NCBI RefSeq assembly: GCF_026013415.1
Contig: NZ_JAPDOK010000005.1
Coordinates: 186,001 to 250,000 of the forward strand
Source of the DNA: Sphingomonas caeni
GTDB lineage: Bacteria; Pseudomonadota; Alphaproteobacteria; Sphingomonadales; Sphingomonadaceae
Length of the DNA stretch: 64,000 bases
Reading direction: 5' to 3'
Below are positions 25,300 to 33,897 of the stretch, in pieces; positions within the stretch are counted from its first letter, which is position 1, and every line of letters starts with the position of its first letter. The notes under the pieces were generated by a model. That model was not told where the DNA came from. It made no database searches and was given only the letters and a program-made list of their open reading frames with translations. The position numbers and the translations under genes were made by a program.

Positions 25300-25305
25300 G
25301 TAACG

Positions 25306-25626
25306 ATGGACAAGGCTTTCAAGGCGCTCGCGTCGACGGCCCGTCGGCGCATCCTCAACCATCTTGCTGGCGGCCCGATGACGGTCAGCGAGATCGCCGC
25401 CAAGTTCGACATGGCGATGCCGTCGATCTCGAAGCATCTCTCGGTCCTCCACGGTGCGGGACTGGTTCACCAGCAGAAGCGCGGCCAGCACATCATATAT
25501 TCGATCGCCGCCGCTCATCTCGCCAACAGCCTCTACAGTTTCCTGACGCCCTTCTGCCCCGAGGCGCGCAAGATCAGTGCCGAGCGGAAAATGACGCGGC
25601 GTCGATCCAAGGGAGATGCTACATGA
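25306..25626 (+). CDS. ArsR/SmtB-type transcriptional regulator
   Basis: A 106-residue winged-helix regulator. The pattern MDKAFKALASTARRRIL, then TVSEIAAKF...PSISKHLSVLHGAGLV and the wing GQHIIYSI is typical of the ArsR family, close to the SdpR-like autorepressors. No metal-binding cysteine pair (ELCVCDL type) is present, so sensing is probably not arsenic or cadmium. It overlaps the start of the desaturase gene by four bases (ATGA), which suggests it controls that gene, and the palindrome just upstream is the probable binding site. With the desaturase broken, it may now regulate only itself. Confidence 0.88.
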   Translation: MDKAFKALASTARRRILNHLAGGPMTVSEIAAKFDMAMPSISKHLSVLHGAGLVHQQKRGQHIIYSIAAAHLANSLYSFLTPFCPEARKISAERKMTRRRSKGDAT

Positions 25627-26615
25627 GTATCGCGGGCGAAGCGTCGGAAGGTGCATTCAAGGTCAATTCGCTGGGTGATCTCGAGCATGCCGACGCTGGG
25701 AGCGGCCGGCTCAAATGGGATGTGCCGCGCTCGATCTGGAACATGTCGTTCATCGCAGGCGCGCTGATCCTCGGGCCGCTGTTCTTTAGCTGGAACGGCG
25801 TTATCGTCTTCCTCGCCCTGTCGGGGTTCACCCTGTGCGTTGGCCATTCGGTCGGCTTCCACCGCCGTCTGATCCACCGCAGCTTCGATTGCCCAAAATG
25901 GCTTGAGCGAGCGATGATTTATGTCGGCGTTTTGGTCGGCATGGGCGGGCCACTATGGACCGTCGGACTGCACGACATCCGCGACTGGGCCCAGCGTCAG
26001 GCGGATTGCCACTGGTTTCTCCGGCATGGCAAGTCAGCGCTGGCCGATGGCTTCTACTATCTCAATTTCAGGCTGCTGTTCGACAAGCCGCCGCAGTTCG
26101 ATGCGGGCCCCGGTATTGGTGACGATCCTTTCTACAGGTTCCTACAGCGGACGTGGATGTTGCACCAAGTTCCAGTCGCTCTCGTCCTATTCTGGCTCGG
26201 TGGTTGGTCGTGGGTGGTGTGGGGCGTGGTCGTGCGCGTGGCCGTCTGCTTCACCATGCACTGGTATATCGCGCATGTCGCGCATCGTCGCGGGCATCAG
26301 GACTGGTTCGTCGAGGACGCCGCCGTCCAAGGCTAAAATATCGGCTGGCTCGCCATCCCTACCATGGGCGAGAGCTGGCATTGCAACCACCATGCCTTCC
26401 CGGCGTCCGCTAGGCACGGCCTTTATCCCGGCCAAGCCGATCCAGGGTTTCGGTTCGTCCAATTCCTAGAATGGATCGGGCTCGCGTGGGACGTCCACGT
26501 TCCTCACAATCTTCCGCCGCGATCCGCTATTACGCCCTTGACCGACCGCGCGCTTAGCATTGCGGCGCCCGGCCAAGAGGCATTGTCGCTAGAATGGGCA
26601 CACAGGCACCATTAA
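25623..26615 (+). pseudogene. Fatty acid (acyl-CoA type) desaturase interrupted by an in-frame stop
   Basis: The first 237 codons encode a membrane fatty acid desaturase: hydrophobic segments at about 40-75 and 95-115, His box 1 (GHSVGFHRRLIH), box 2 (HDIRDWAQRQADCHWFL) and membrane segments near 180-215. A TAA at 26334-26336 follows DAAVQG. Translation in the same frame then continues NIGWLAIPTMGESWHCNHHAFPASARHGL, that is, the third His box (HCNHH) and the normal C-terminus, to a stop at 26613-26615. Family members carry a tyrosine or similar residue at the stop position, so a single base change probably created it. The truncated protein lacks an essential iron-binding box and should be inactive. 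Confidence 0.9.
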
Positions 26616-26621
26616 GCCAAT

Positions 26622-26697
26622 GTCCGCAACTGGGTCGCGTCCTGCCCGACCGCTATTAGCGCGCCCGCCCGGTGCTGGAGTGACCGAGATTGGGTGG
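26622..26697. repeat. Direct repeat in accessory patch, copy 1
   Basis: About 76 bases (CCGCAACTGGGTCG... to ...GACCGAGATTGGGTGG) that recur in the same orientation at 27761-27835 with roughly 85-90 per cent identity by eye. The related short pieces GGGTGGTTAGCGGACGT at 25251-25267 and GGGTGGAAAGCGGACGTTGG near 27313 suggest a wider family. It occupies most of the gap between the broken desaturase and the next gene. Confidence 0.75.
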
Positions 26698-26806
26698 ATT
26701 TCTGTCCGGCAGCTCCGGCGATGGAGGGGTGGAAAGCCGCCATTGCCACGTTAGATAATGTGCAAAGCGCCGCCTGGGCTCGGCGTGCTTCGGGCGGAGA
26801 AGATGA

Positions 26807-27193
26807 ATGGAAGATGCTGCTACGCCGATCGTGATCGAGCTGGCAAAACTGTTTTTCCGGCTCGTTTTGGCTGTCTCGCCCAATTTTGACCGAGCCTTCC
26901 TGCGCTGCCAGTCGGACCAGAACATGACAGAGACAAAGGGGTCTTACATCGAGGGACCGAAGATTGAGATTATCGATGCTATGGGAAAATCAGATTATTT
27001 TCACCCAATGGGCAAGCTTGTGCCCGAGCTATTTGCGGCTTTCGGCAAGGACAAGGGCGTGTTGCTGCTGACCGTGGATAAAACCTTTGAATACAATTTC
27101 GACTTTGAGTGGCACGACTTGACCCGTTGGAGGATCACCAAGCTAGGCGGCGGAACCGGCGTGCCAGACGGCATAGACACGAGCGACGTTTAA
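26807..27193 (+). CDS. Orphan hypothetical protein, 128 residues
   Basis: I do not recognise this protein. It has an N-terminal amphipathic stretch (IVIELAKLFFRLVLAV) and then a mixed, acidic domain with FDFEWHDLTRWRI near the C-terminus. There is no signal peptide and no known motif. The ATG at 26807 has a GGAG at a workable distance; an internal ATG at 26924 would give an 89-residue protein without the hydrophobic stretch. Base composition is clearly less GC-rich than the flanking core genes, and it lies between copies of a direct repeat, so acquisition by transfer is likely. Confidence 0.55.
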   Translation: MEDAATPIVIELAKLFFRLVLAVSPNFDRAFLRCQSDQNMTETKGSYIEGPKIEIIDAMGKSDYFHPMGKLVPELFAAFGKDKGVLLLTVDKTFEYNFDFEWHDLTRWRITKLGGGTGVPDGIDTSDV

Positions 27194-27331
27194 GACAGCC
27201 GCGAAAGACAGCTCTCGGTGCGTTTATCAGAACCGATCAGCTTCCGCTTCTGGGTCGGTAGCAGTCCGTCCGCTTTCGGCATCGACGTCGCTCCCGACGA
27301 ATGGCTGGGAAGGGTGGAAAGCGGACGTTGG

Positions 27332-27718
27332 TTAGCTGTTCGACGCTGGAGTGTCGTATCCGCCAAAAGGCCCGAACACGGTTCGGTATTCAGCCATGCT
27401 CTCGTAGAACTCCGCTTGGCTCGGCATGGCCGCACGTTGCTCCGGCCACTGCGATGAAACGAACCCGTCGTAATCTGCGGCTGGCATCTGATTAACCGTC
27501 GTGGGGCTCTCTGGAACCGAATACCCCATGGCTTCAACGGCTTGGATCGCAGCCCATGCTGCCGTTGTTGGGTCGTCGCCACGGCAGAAAACCTGAACGT
27601 AAGCGCCAATCAGCGGAGCTGGAAGTTGCTCCGAACCCGCTCGAACGTGCAGCGGCACAATCCACACGGGCATTTCTGCCAGCGGATGCTGTCTTTCGTT
27701 CTTACCAAATAGCCGCAT
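27332..27718 (-). CDS. Orphan hypothetical protein, 128 residues
   Basis: A 128-residue soluble protein of unknown function starting MRLFGKNERQHP. The middle, VPLHVRAGSEQLPAPLIGAYVQVFCRGDDPTTAAWAAIQAVEAMG (shown as pattern VPLHVRA...GAYVQVFCRG...AIQAVEAMG), looks like a small alpha/beta domain. No signal peptide or catalytic motif. The start is supported by GGGGGGACTG just before the ATG; an upstream in-frame start at 27865 would run through the direct repeat and is rejected. It converges on the preceding orphan gene, and no operon partner is visible. Confidence 0.6.
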   Translation of the reverse strand: MRLFGKNERQHPLAEMPVWIVPLHVRAGSEQLPAPLIGAYVQVFCRGDDPTTAAWAAIQAVEAMGYSVPESPTTVNQMPAADYDGFVSSQWPEQRAAMPSQAEFYESMAEYRTVFGPFGGYDTPASNS

Positions 27719-27760
27719 CAGTCCCCCCCGATCTCCCATTTGTAGCTGCGCCGGGCGAAC

Positions 27761-27835
27761 GTCTGCAACTGGGTCGCTTCCTGCCCGGCTGCTATTGGCG
27801 CGCGCCCGGTGCTGGATTGACCGAGATTGGGTGGT
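27761..27835. repeat. Direct repeat in accessory patch, copy 2
   Basis: Second copy of the roughly 76-base repeat seen at 26622-26697, in the same orientation and ending with the same GACCGAGATTGGGTGG. It lies just upstream of the orphan gene at 27332-27718. Nothing else is recognisable in the gap up to 27991. Confidence 0.75.
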
Positions 27836-27991
27836 TAGCTGCCATAGCCGCAACCTCGCCGTCATGAGTTTTCCGACTGGCGGATTGGTGCTTCTATTGC
27901 TCGCGTCTACGCGTGCCTGTTACGCCTAGTCAGCGCGTGGGTCCTGCGCCTAGCTTGGCGCGTGTCTAACTATCGTGCGAGAGGGGGGTTC

Positions 27992-28636
27992 ATGAATCGC
28001 ATCGGAGAGAGAATTGCCGGCGCGGCGATTGGAGTAGTCCTGCTGGCTTCGTGCGTTACCCGGGCGCCAGGTAACAGCGCGGCGCCTGCTGCAAGCCTCG
28101 CGGGGCTGCGCCTGGAAGTGCCCTGTGCGAATCCGAAGTTCAACCAGGACACTGAATGCCACTGGGACCAGAACCTGCTGCAGTCCGCCGATCCTCAATG
28201 GAAACTCAGGCGCGAGATTGTGCGGACTTTTGGCGGCAAGCCCGGGACGACCTACCAGGTAACCATGCGTGTGCGCGGCGTGGTCGAGCCCAAGAACTTC
28301 ACCGGGGGCACCGTTCAGTTCGAGCACTTCCAGACCGATGGCACGCCGGTCAAGAACGACTACAACTTCTACAGCCTGCACGTCTCGGACCCCGAAGCGA
28401 CTTACACCTTCAATCGCAACGAGGAGAAGGTGGGTCACTACACGTTTCCCATCGACTATCGCGTGACGATTCCGATTCGCGGCGGCGCGACGGTGACGAT
28501 GGGCGCGTACGACTCCAATGACGTGGCGATCGCCAACCACAAACATTTCGTGGTGGCCGGCGTGCCGCCGGCACCTGCGCCTTTCGACGGGCAGTTCTTC
28601 CAGCTCGATGTGGAGTCGGTGAGGGCCGCCCGCTAG
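27992..28636 (+). CDS. Putative lipoprotein of unknown function
   Basis: A 214-residue protein with a lipoprotein signal (lipobox LLASC, about residues 17-21). The mature part is beta-rich, with TTYQVTMRVRGVVEPKNF and YRVTIPIRGGATVTMGAYDSND, resembling an immunoglobulin-like or jelly-roll domain. I do not know the family; similar-looking proteins occur in myxobacteria, but that is an impression without a search. The ATG at 27992 follows GAGGGGGGTTC. It is an isolated gene just before tRNA-Met at the right end of the accessory patch. Confidence 0.7.
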   Translation: MNRIGERIAGAAIGVVLLASCVTRAPGNSAAPAASLAGLRLEVPCANPKFNQDTECHWDQNLLQSADPQWKLRREIVRTFGGKPGTTYQVTMRVRGVVEPKNFTGGTVQFEHFQTDGTPVKNDYNFYSLHVSDPEATYTFNRNEEKVGHYTFPIDYRVTIPIRGGATVTMGAYDSNDVAIANHKHFVVAGVPPAPAPFDGQFFQLDVESVRAAR

Positions 28637-28782
28637 GGCGGCGCAGGTCAGGAGTGCAGAGGCATCTGTGGGGCTCGCCTGCGCCGGGTATTGGGTCGGA
28701 AGCCGACCGGCAGCTTTCAGGCCTGCGCCGGCCACGGGCGAATATGCTCTCGAAGCGGAGGTGACAGGTCGCAGCGTTGAAA

Positions 28783-28859
28783 TGGTAGCGGAGGAGGGAC
28801 TTGAACCCCCGACCCCAGGATTATGATTCCCGTGCTCTAACCAACTGAGCTACTCCGCC
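28783..28859 (-). tRNA. tRNA-Met (anticodon CAT)
   Basis: A 77-base cloverleaf: acceptor GGCGGAG with CTCCGCT, D-arm AGCTCAGTTGGTTAGAGC, anticodon loop ATCATAA (anticodon CAT), T-arm GGGGGTTCAAGTCCCTC and an encoded CCA. The overall pattern matches the elongator methionine tRNA of alphaproteobacteria. A tRNA-Ile with a modified CAT anticodon cannot be fully excluded. It marks the right boundary of the accessory patch. Confidence 0.93.
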
Positions 28860-28914
28860 CTACCAAGGCGTTCGCCGAAGCGAGGGCGCGCCATAAGTCC
28901 CGTGCCGCGAGCGG

Positions 28915-29424
28915 TCAAGCGAACATGTGCCGCGAATGGGGCTCCCAGGGGCCGCCGCGGTACCACCAGCTCGCCAGACCCGCGATCTCCACTTCCCGGG
29001 CGACGAAATCGCGCTCCAGCGCCTTGATGAGGGTCTTTGCCAACACCGGCGTCACCTTGTTCTGGATCGTGACGTGCGGGCGCCAGCGGCCCGCGTCCGC
29101 AGGCATCAGCAGCCCGGCAAAGGCCGCGACCAGATCCTCGCGAATCGCGGTCAGCTCGGGCGCTTCGATCCGGTAGGCGACCCCGCGGCCCAGCGTCATC
29201 AGCCCGCTCACCTTCGCGCGCGGCGCGCGGATGCCGCGCGTGGCCTGACTGAGGCGGTGCTTGAGTTCGTCCGCGACCGAGGGCGGGAGATGGTGGAACA
29301 AGGTGAGGTGCGCCTCGACGACATTGCGCTCGGGCGGGAAATGCTCGCGGCGGAGGTGATTGAACCAGCTCTGTTCGGACCGCTCGAACAGCGCGGTGAC
29401 GATCAGTGGCGCGTTCCCGCTCAA
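28915..29424 (-). CDS. 2H phosphoesterase / 2'-5' RNA ligase family protein
   Basis: A 169-residue protein with the two HxT motifs of the 2H superfamily: HLTLF near residue 34 and HVTIQ near 117. Members include 2'-5' RNA ligases and cyclic phosphodiesterases acting on RNA ends; the exact bacterial role is often unclear. The most plausible start is a TTG at 29424 that overlaps the stop of the Kup gene (TTGA); no ATG or GTG fits as well, and the longer open frame to 29619 only reads through kup. The overlap makes it part of the kup transcript. Confidence 0.8.
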   Translation of the reverse strand: MSGNAPLIVTALFERSEQSWFNHLRREHFPPERNVVEAHLTLFHHLPPSVADELKHRLSQATRGIRAPRAKVSGLMTLGRGVAYRIEAPELTAIREDLVAAFAGLLMPADAGRWRPHVTIQNKVTPVLAKTLIKALERDFVAREVEIAGLASWWYRGGPWEPHSRHMFA

Positions 29425-31343
29425 ATCTCGACCTGGCTCCCCAGCTCGACCACGCGGTTGGTCGGCAGGCGGAAGAATTCCATCGCGCTTTCCGCGTTCC
29501 TCAGCATCCAGGCGAACAGCTTTTCGCGCCAGATCATCATCCCCGGCCGGCTCGACGGCAGCAAAGTCTGGCGCGCGAGGAAGAAGCTGGTGTCCATCAT
29601 CTTGAACTCGGCGCCGCACTGCTTGACCATCTTGAGCGCCGCCGGGACGTCGGCCTCCTGCATGAAGCCATATTTGATCACCATGCGGTGGAAGCCCTTG
29701 CCCAGATCCTCGAGCAGGAAGCGGTTCTCGTCGGTGACGTAGGGCGAATCGGTGATCTTCACGGTCAGCAGGATCACGCGCTCGTGCAGCACCTTGTTGT
29801 GCTTGAGGTTGTGGAGCAGCGCGTGCGGCACGCCGTCGGGGGTCGAGGTCATGAAGACCGCGGTGCCGGGGACACGGCTGGCGGAGTTGGCAGCCGAATC
29901 GATGAAGATCTTGATCGGCATCGCGCTCTCGCGCAGCCGCTCGATCATCAGCTTGCGGCCCTTCGACCAGGTGGTCAGCAGCGTGAAGATGATGAAGCCG
30001 ACCAGCAGCGGGAACCAGCCGCCATCGGGCACCTTGGTGAGGTTCGCGCTGAAATAGGCGAGATCGACGGTGAAGAAGACCGCGAGCAGCGGCCAGCTAT
30101 AGCGCCGGCGCCACTTCCACAGCACCGACAGGACGACCGCGAGCAGGCAATTGTCGATGAACATCGCGCCGGTGACGGCGATGCCATAGGCCGCGGTCAG
30201 GTTCGACGAGTTCTGGAAGAACAGGACGAGCAGGATCACCATCACCATCAGCGCCCAGTTGACGAGCGGGATATAGATCTGCCCCGCGGTCGAGGCGCTG
30301 GTATGTTCGATGCGCAGGCGGGGGATGAAGCCGAGCTGGATCGCCTGCTGCGTGACCGAGAAAGCGCCCGAGATCACCGCCTGCGACGCGATGATCGCCG
30401 CCATCGTCGCCAGCACGACCAGCGGCAGCTGGAGGTTTTCGGGCGCGAGATTGTAGAAGGGGCTCACCAGCGCGCTCTCGCCCACGCGGATCAGCAGCGC
30501 GCCCTGCCCCATATAGTTGAGGATCAGCGCGGGCAGGACGAAGAACAGCCACGAGACGCGGATCGGGTTGCGCCCGAAATGCCCCATATCGGCGTAGAGC
30601 GCCTCCGCGCCCGTCACCGCCAGCACCACCGATCCGAGCGCGAGGAAGGCCGGCAGCGGATCGCGGATGAAGAATTCGAGCGCGTGGACCGGCGACAGCG
30701 CCTGCAGCACCTCGGGGCTCTGGACGATGCTGATCGTGCCGAGCGTCGCGATCACCGCGAAATAGATGAGCATGATCGGGCCGAACAACAGCCCCACCCG
30801 CGCCGTGCCCGTGCTCTGGATCGAGAAGAGCAGGACGAGGATCACCACCGCGATCGGCACCACCAGCCCGGCAAAGGCGGGCGCCGCCACCGCGATACCC
30901 TCGACCGCCGAGAGCACCGAAACCGCCGGGGTGATCATCGAATCGCCATAGAAGAGCGCGGTCGCGAACACGCCGAGCAGCACGATCCCCGCGGTCCAGC
31001 GCTTCTGCCCCGCGCGGCCCGAGATCAGCGCGAGCAGCGCCAGGCTGCCACCCTCGCCCTTATTGTCGGCGCGCATGATGATGGTGACATATTTGAGCGT
31101 CACCACGACCATCATCGACCAGAACATCAGGCTGATCACGCCCATGATGTTGGTCTGGTCGAGCGTCAGGTGATGGTGGCCGTGAAAGGTCTCGCGAAAC
31201 GCGTAGAGCGGGCTGGTCCCGATATCGCCGAACACGATGCCGATCGCCCCGAGCGCGAGCTTGAGGATGCCGTCCGTGGCGTGGCCATGCCCGGCGTGCG
31301 GATCGTCGTGAGCCGGTGCGGGCTCGGATGCGGTGGTGCTCAC
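29421..31343 (-). CDS. kup: Potassium uptake transporter Kup
   Basis: A 640-residue transporter of the KUP/HAK family. About 12 membrane segments fill residues 30-470, starting with the diagnostic [22 protein letters not shown], followed by a cytoplasmic C-terminal domain that includes [33 protein letters not shown] sequence. It imports potassium by proton symport across the inner membrane. The short N-terminus is rich in histidine. The start ATG at 31343 fits the family length. The 2H phosphoesterase gene follows with overlap. Confidence 0.96.
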   Translation of the reverse strand: MSTTASEPAPAHDDPHAGHGHATDGILKLALGAIGIVFGDIGTSPLYAFRETFHGHHHLTLDQTNIMGVISLMFWSMMVVVTLKYVTIIMRADNKGEGGSLALLALISGRAGQKRWTAGIVLLGVFATALFYGDSMITPAVSVLSAVEGIAVAAPAFAGLVVPIAVVILVLLFSIQSTGTARVGLLFGPIMLIYFAVIATLGTISIVQSPEVLQALSPVHALEFFIRDPLPAFLALGSVVLAVTGAEALYADMGHFGRNPIRVSWLFFVLPALILNYMGQGALLIRVGESALVSPFYNLAPENLQLPLVVLATMAAIIASQAVISGAFSVTQQAIQLGFIPRLRIEHTSASTAGQIYIPLVNWALMVMVILLVLFFQNSSNLTAAYGIAVTGAMFIDNCLLAVVLSVLWKWRRRYSWPLLAVFFTVDLAYFSANLTKVPDGGWFPLLVGFIIFTLLTTWSKGRKLMIERLRESAMPIKIFIDSAANSASRVPGTAVFMTSTPDGVPHALLHNLKHNKVLHERVILLTVKITDSPYVTDENRFLLEDLGKGFHRMVIKYGFMQEADVPAALKMVKQCGAEFKMMDTSFFLARQTLLPSSRPGMMIWREKLFAWMLRNAESAMEFFRLPTNRVVELGSQVEI

Positions 31344-31481
31344 AGGGAGTACAGCTTGGCCTGGGGGCAGCGAACGGAATTGGTCATGCGACCTGGGTTC
31401 TCTTCAAGGTGCGCGGGCCGTTAGCACGTGCAACATGGGTCCGCAACGGACATCGAAATATGGGTATGGGCTCCCTCCCGC

Positions 31482-31979
31482 TCAAGCACCTCCGAACAGC
31501 GCCTGCGCCTCGCTGCGGGTGGGCACCGAGCGAAGCACGAAGCTCGAATTGATCGTCATCACGCCGGGAAGCCGCCCCAGATGCTCGCGGTGGAGCCGCT
31601 CATAATCGTCGAGGTCGCGGCAGAGGATCTTGAGCCGGTAATCCTGCCCGCCCGAGACCAATGCGCACTCCACCACCCCGTCGATCGCCCCCACCGCGCG
31701 CTCGAACCGTTCGAGATCCTCCTCGACCTGGGTGCCGAGGGTAATGTCGACGAGCGCGGTCACCCGGAACCCCAGGCGCCGGTGCCCCAGCCGCGCCGCA
31801 TAGCCGGTCAGATGCCCCGAGGCCTCGAGCGCCTGGATGCGCCGCGTGCACGCCGATTGCGACAGCCCCACCGCGTTCGCCACCGCGCTCACCGGCGCGC
31901 GCGCGTCCACCGCGAGCAGCTGGAGGATTGCACCGTCAATTCTGTCAATCACGCATGAAATCCCGGATATTTTTCCCAT
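31482..31979 (-). CDS. Lrp/AsnC family regulator divergent from alanine dehydrogenase
   Basis: A 165-residue regulator with an N-terminal helix-turn-helix (IDRIDGAILQLL, SAVANAVGLSQSACTRRIQALEASG) and a C-terminal ligand-binding RAM domain. It is transcribed away from the alanine dehydrogenase gene across about 106 bases. Lrp-type regulators of this arrangement (for example AldR) activate or repress ald in response to alanine, so the same role is a fair inference. The ATG at 31979 has no clear ribosome site; a GTG at 31952, which would give the standard (M)IDRIDGAIL start, is an equal candidate. Confidence 0.9.
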   Translation of the reverse strand: MGKISGISCVIDRIDGAILQLLAVDARAPVSAVANAVGLSQSACTRRIQALEASGHLTGYAARLGHRRLGFRVTALVDITLGTQVEEDLERFERAVGAIDGVVECALVSGGQDYRLKILCRDLDDYERLHREHLGRLPGVMTINSSFVLRSVPTRSEAQALFGGA

Positions 31980-32085
31980 GATAGCATATTCATGCGCTCA
32001 CGCCAGTCATCGCGCACATCTTTGCAGGGATTCGCACCGGAGCTTTGGGCTATAGGGCGCGTTATACGGCCATAGGAGAGGTGCC

Positions 32086-33192
32086 ATGCGCGTTGGCGTT
32101 CCCAAGGAAATCAAGAATCACGAATATCGTGTCGGCCTGACCCCCGCGTCGGTCGCCGAGCTGGTCCATGCGGGCCATGACGTGCTGGTCGAGACCCAGG
32201 CCGGCATGGGCATCGATTTCGGCGACGAGGCCTATACCAAGGTGGGGGCGAAGATCGCCCCGAACGCCGCGGCGGTATTCGCGGGCAGCGACATGATCGT
32301 GAAGGTCAAGGAGCCGCAGCCGCAGGAAATCGCGCTGCTCGAGCCCCGCCACCTGCTCTTCACCTATCTCCACCTCGCCGCGGACAAGCCGCAGGCCGAA
32401 GGGCTGATGAAGTCCGGCGCGACCTGCATCGCCTATGAGACGGTGACCTCGAACTCGGGCGCCCTCCCCCTGCTCAAGCCGATGAGCGAAGTCGCGGGCC
32501 GCATGTCGATCCAGGTCGCCTCGCACTATCTCGAGAAGGAACAGGGCGGCCGCGGCGAATTGCTCGGCGGCGTCCCCGGCGTCGCGCCGTGCAAGGTCGC
32601 GATCCTCGGCGGCGGCGTTTCGGGCATCAACGCCGCGCAGATGGCGGTCGGCCAGCGCGCCGACGTGACCATCTACGACATCAACAATGAGCGGCTCGCC
32701 GAGCTCGACATGCATTTCGGCAGCCAGATCAAGACCGCCTATGCCTCCAAGGCCGCCATTGCCGAAGCCGTTGCGCGCTCGCAGGTGGTGATCGGCGCGG
32801 TGCTCGTCCCCGGCGCCGCCGCGCCCAAGCTCGTCACCCGTGACATGCTCAAGACGATGATGCGCGGTTCGGTGCTGGTCGATATCGCGATCGATCAGGG
32901 CGGCTGCTTCGAGACCAGCCACGCCACCACCCACGACAACCCGGTCTACGAGATCGACGGCATCATCCATTATTGCGTGGCGAACATGCCCGGCGCGGTC
33001 GCGCGCACCTCGGCCTTCGCGCTCAACAATGCGACGCTGCCGTTCGTGCTCAAGCTGGCGAACAAGGGCGCCGAAGCCGCGATGATGGGCGACAGGCACC
33101 TCGCGATGGGGCTCAACGTCTCCGACGGCAAGATCCGCCACGCCGCGGTCGCCGAGGCGCTCGACCTGCCGTTCGAGGCCTGGAGGGAGTAA
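32086..33192 (+). CDS. ald: Alanine dehydrogenase
   Basis: A 368-residue enzyme that interconverts L-alanine with pyruvate and ammonia using NAD. MRVGVPKEIKNHEYRVGLTP opens the family signature, KVKEPQPQE holds the substrate-binding lysine, LFTYLHLA the catalytic histidine, and AILGGGVSGINAAQMAVG the NAD site. HYCVANMPGAVARTSA is also typical. The length is standard. AGGAGAGGT precedes the ATG. It probably responds to the divergent Lrp-type regulator. Confidence 0.96.
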   Translation: MRVGVPKEIKNHEYRVGLTPASVAELVHAGHDVLVETQAGMGIDFGDEAYTKVGAKIAPNAAAVFAGSDMIVKVKEPQPQEIALLEPRHLLFTYLHLAADKPQAEGLMKSGATCIAYETVTSNSGALPLLKPMSEVAGRMSIQVASHYLEKEQGGRGELLGGVPGVAPCKVAILGGGVSGINAAQMAVGQRADVTIYDINNERLAELDMHFGSQIKTAYASKAAIAEAVARSQVVIGAVLVPGAAAPKLVTRDMLKTMMRGSVLVDIAIDQGGCFETSHATTHDNPVYEIDGIIHYCVANMPGAVARTSAFALNNATLPFVLKLANKGAEAAMMGDRHLAMGLNVSDGKIRHAAVAEALDLPFEAWRE

Positions 33193-33203
33193 TTCCCTAC
33201 ACA

Positions 33204-33227
33204 CCTCTCCCGCGAAAGCGGGAGAGG
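33204..33227. terminator. Hairpin between ald and ccmI
   Basis: A perfect 10-base-pair stem with a GAAA tetraloop (CCTCTCCCGC-GAAA-GCGGGAGAGG) lies between two convergent genes, 12 bases after the ald stop. There is no T-run on either side, so it may act as a stabilising or factor-aided terminator for both transcripts. Confidence 0.6.
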
Positions 33228-33234
33228 GCTAAGA

Positions 33235-33897
33235 CTATTCGGCAGGCGGCTCGGCGAGCATCTGCTTCTGCCGGGCCGCCTGTTCGGCGATCCGCCGGTC
33301 GAGCCAGTCGAGCTGGGCCATCAGCACCTGACGATAGCCGACATCCTCCGGCGTAAGCGCGACCGCGCGTGCCCAGAACGGCCGCGCCTCGGCGAGCGCC
33401 CCCATACGGACATACGCCAGCCCCAGGAAGAAGGGCGGCCCCGGGTGCTGCGGCCACAGCTTCATCGCGCGGTCGAAGGCGAAGCGCGAGGCGGGCGAGA
33501 CGCCGCGGTCATGGTTGGAAAATGCCGTCCCGAGGCCGGTCCAGAGCGACGCGTCGCCGGGCGACTTGATCGTACCCGCCTGCATCACCGTCACCGCCAG
33601 ATCATATTTTCCGTCGCGCGTGAACGCATCCGCCGGCGCGAAATATTGGCGCGCGAAGTTGAACTCGCCGAACATGGCGTTGCGCAGCAGCACCTCGTCG
33701 GGATCGAGTTCGCCGGTCTTGTCGGCCTGGCTGACCGGATGCCCCTCCAGCCCCGGCATTCCCTGCCAGGCATAGCCGGTGGCGCCGAGCGTCAGCGCGG
33801 TCGCGGCGATCGTCCACAGCCGCGCGGGAAAGCCGATCACGATCAGCACCGCGCCCGCGATCACCGCGACGAGCAGCAGGATCACCCAGCCCATCAT
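33235..33897 (-). CDS. ccmI: Cytochrome c biogenesis protein CcmI/CycH-like (TPR)
   Basis: A 220-residue protein with two N-terminal membrane segments (residues about 3-20 and 26-42) and a periplasmic region containing TPR-type helices (SLWTGLGTAF, PPFFLGLAYVRMGALAEARPFW). This matches the TPR part of CcmI, which hands apocytochrome c to the heme ligation machinery. It is shorter than typical CcmI (about 350-400) because the long first loop is reduced. It is the last gene of the ccm operon, with its ATG overlapping the ccmH stop. Confidence 0.85.
   Translation of the reverse strand: MMGWVILLLVAVIAGAVLIVIGFPARLWTIAATALTLGATGYAWQGMPGLEGHPVSQADKTGELDPDEVLLRNAMFGEFNFARQYFAPADAFTRDGKYDLAVTVMQAGTIKSPGDASLWTGLGTAFSNHDRGVSPASRFAFDRAMKLWPQHPGPPFFLGLAYVRMGALAEARPFWARAVALTPEDVGYRQVLMAQLDWLDRRIAEQAARQKQMLAEPPAE

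Larger units (their letters stand above)
24732..25305. other. Non-coding gap with repeats upstream of the ArsR regulator
   Basis: I see no convincing gene in these 574 bases. The stretch holds two tandem copies of a motif (CCCRGCATGTGAAAGKTRACACT; about 24831-24865 and 24908-24940) and a second block (about 25005-25076, starting GTCAAAGAGCGGCCGGAGCG). Both blocks recur in inverted orientation near tRNA-Val at 47632-47815. The right end holds the promoter and operator of the ArsR gene. Confidence 0.8.

Noticed and set aside
26334..26336. Selenocysteine or programmed recoding at the desaturase stop
   Set aside because: The codon is TAA, not TGA, and no hairpin of the required kind follows; a nonsense mutation is simpler.
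29406..31424. A 672-codon open frame on the plus strand opposite kup
   Set aside because: It is the antisense shadow of kup in GC-rich DNA: its product is rich in Arg, His, Asp and Gln with no hydrophobic core, and it has no ribosome site.
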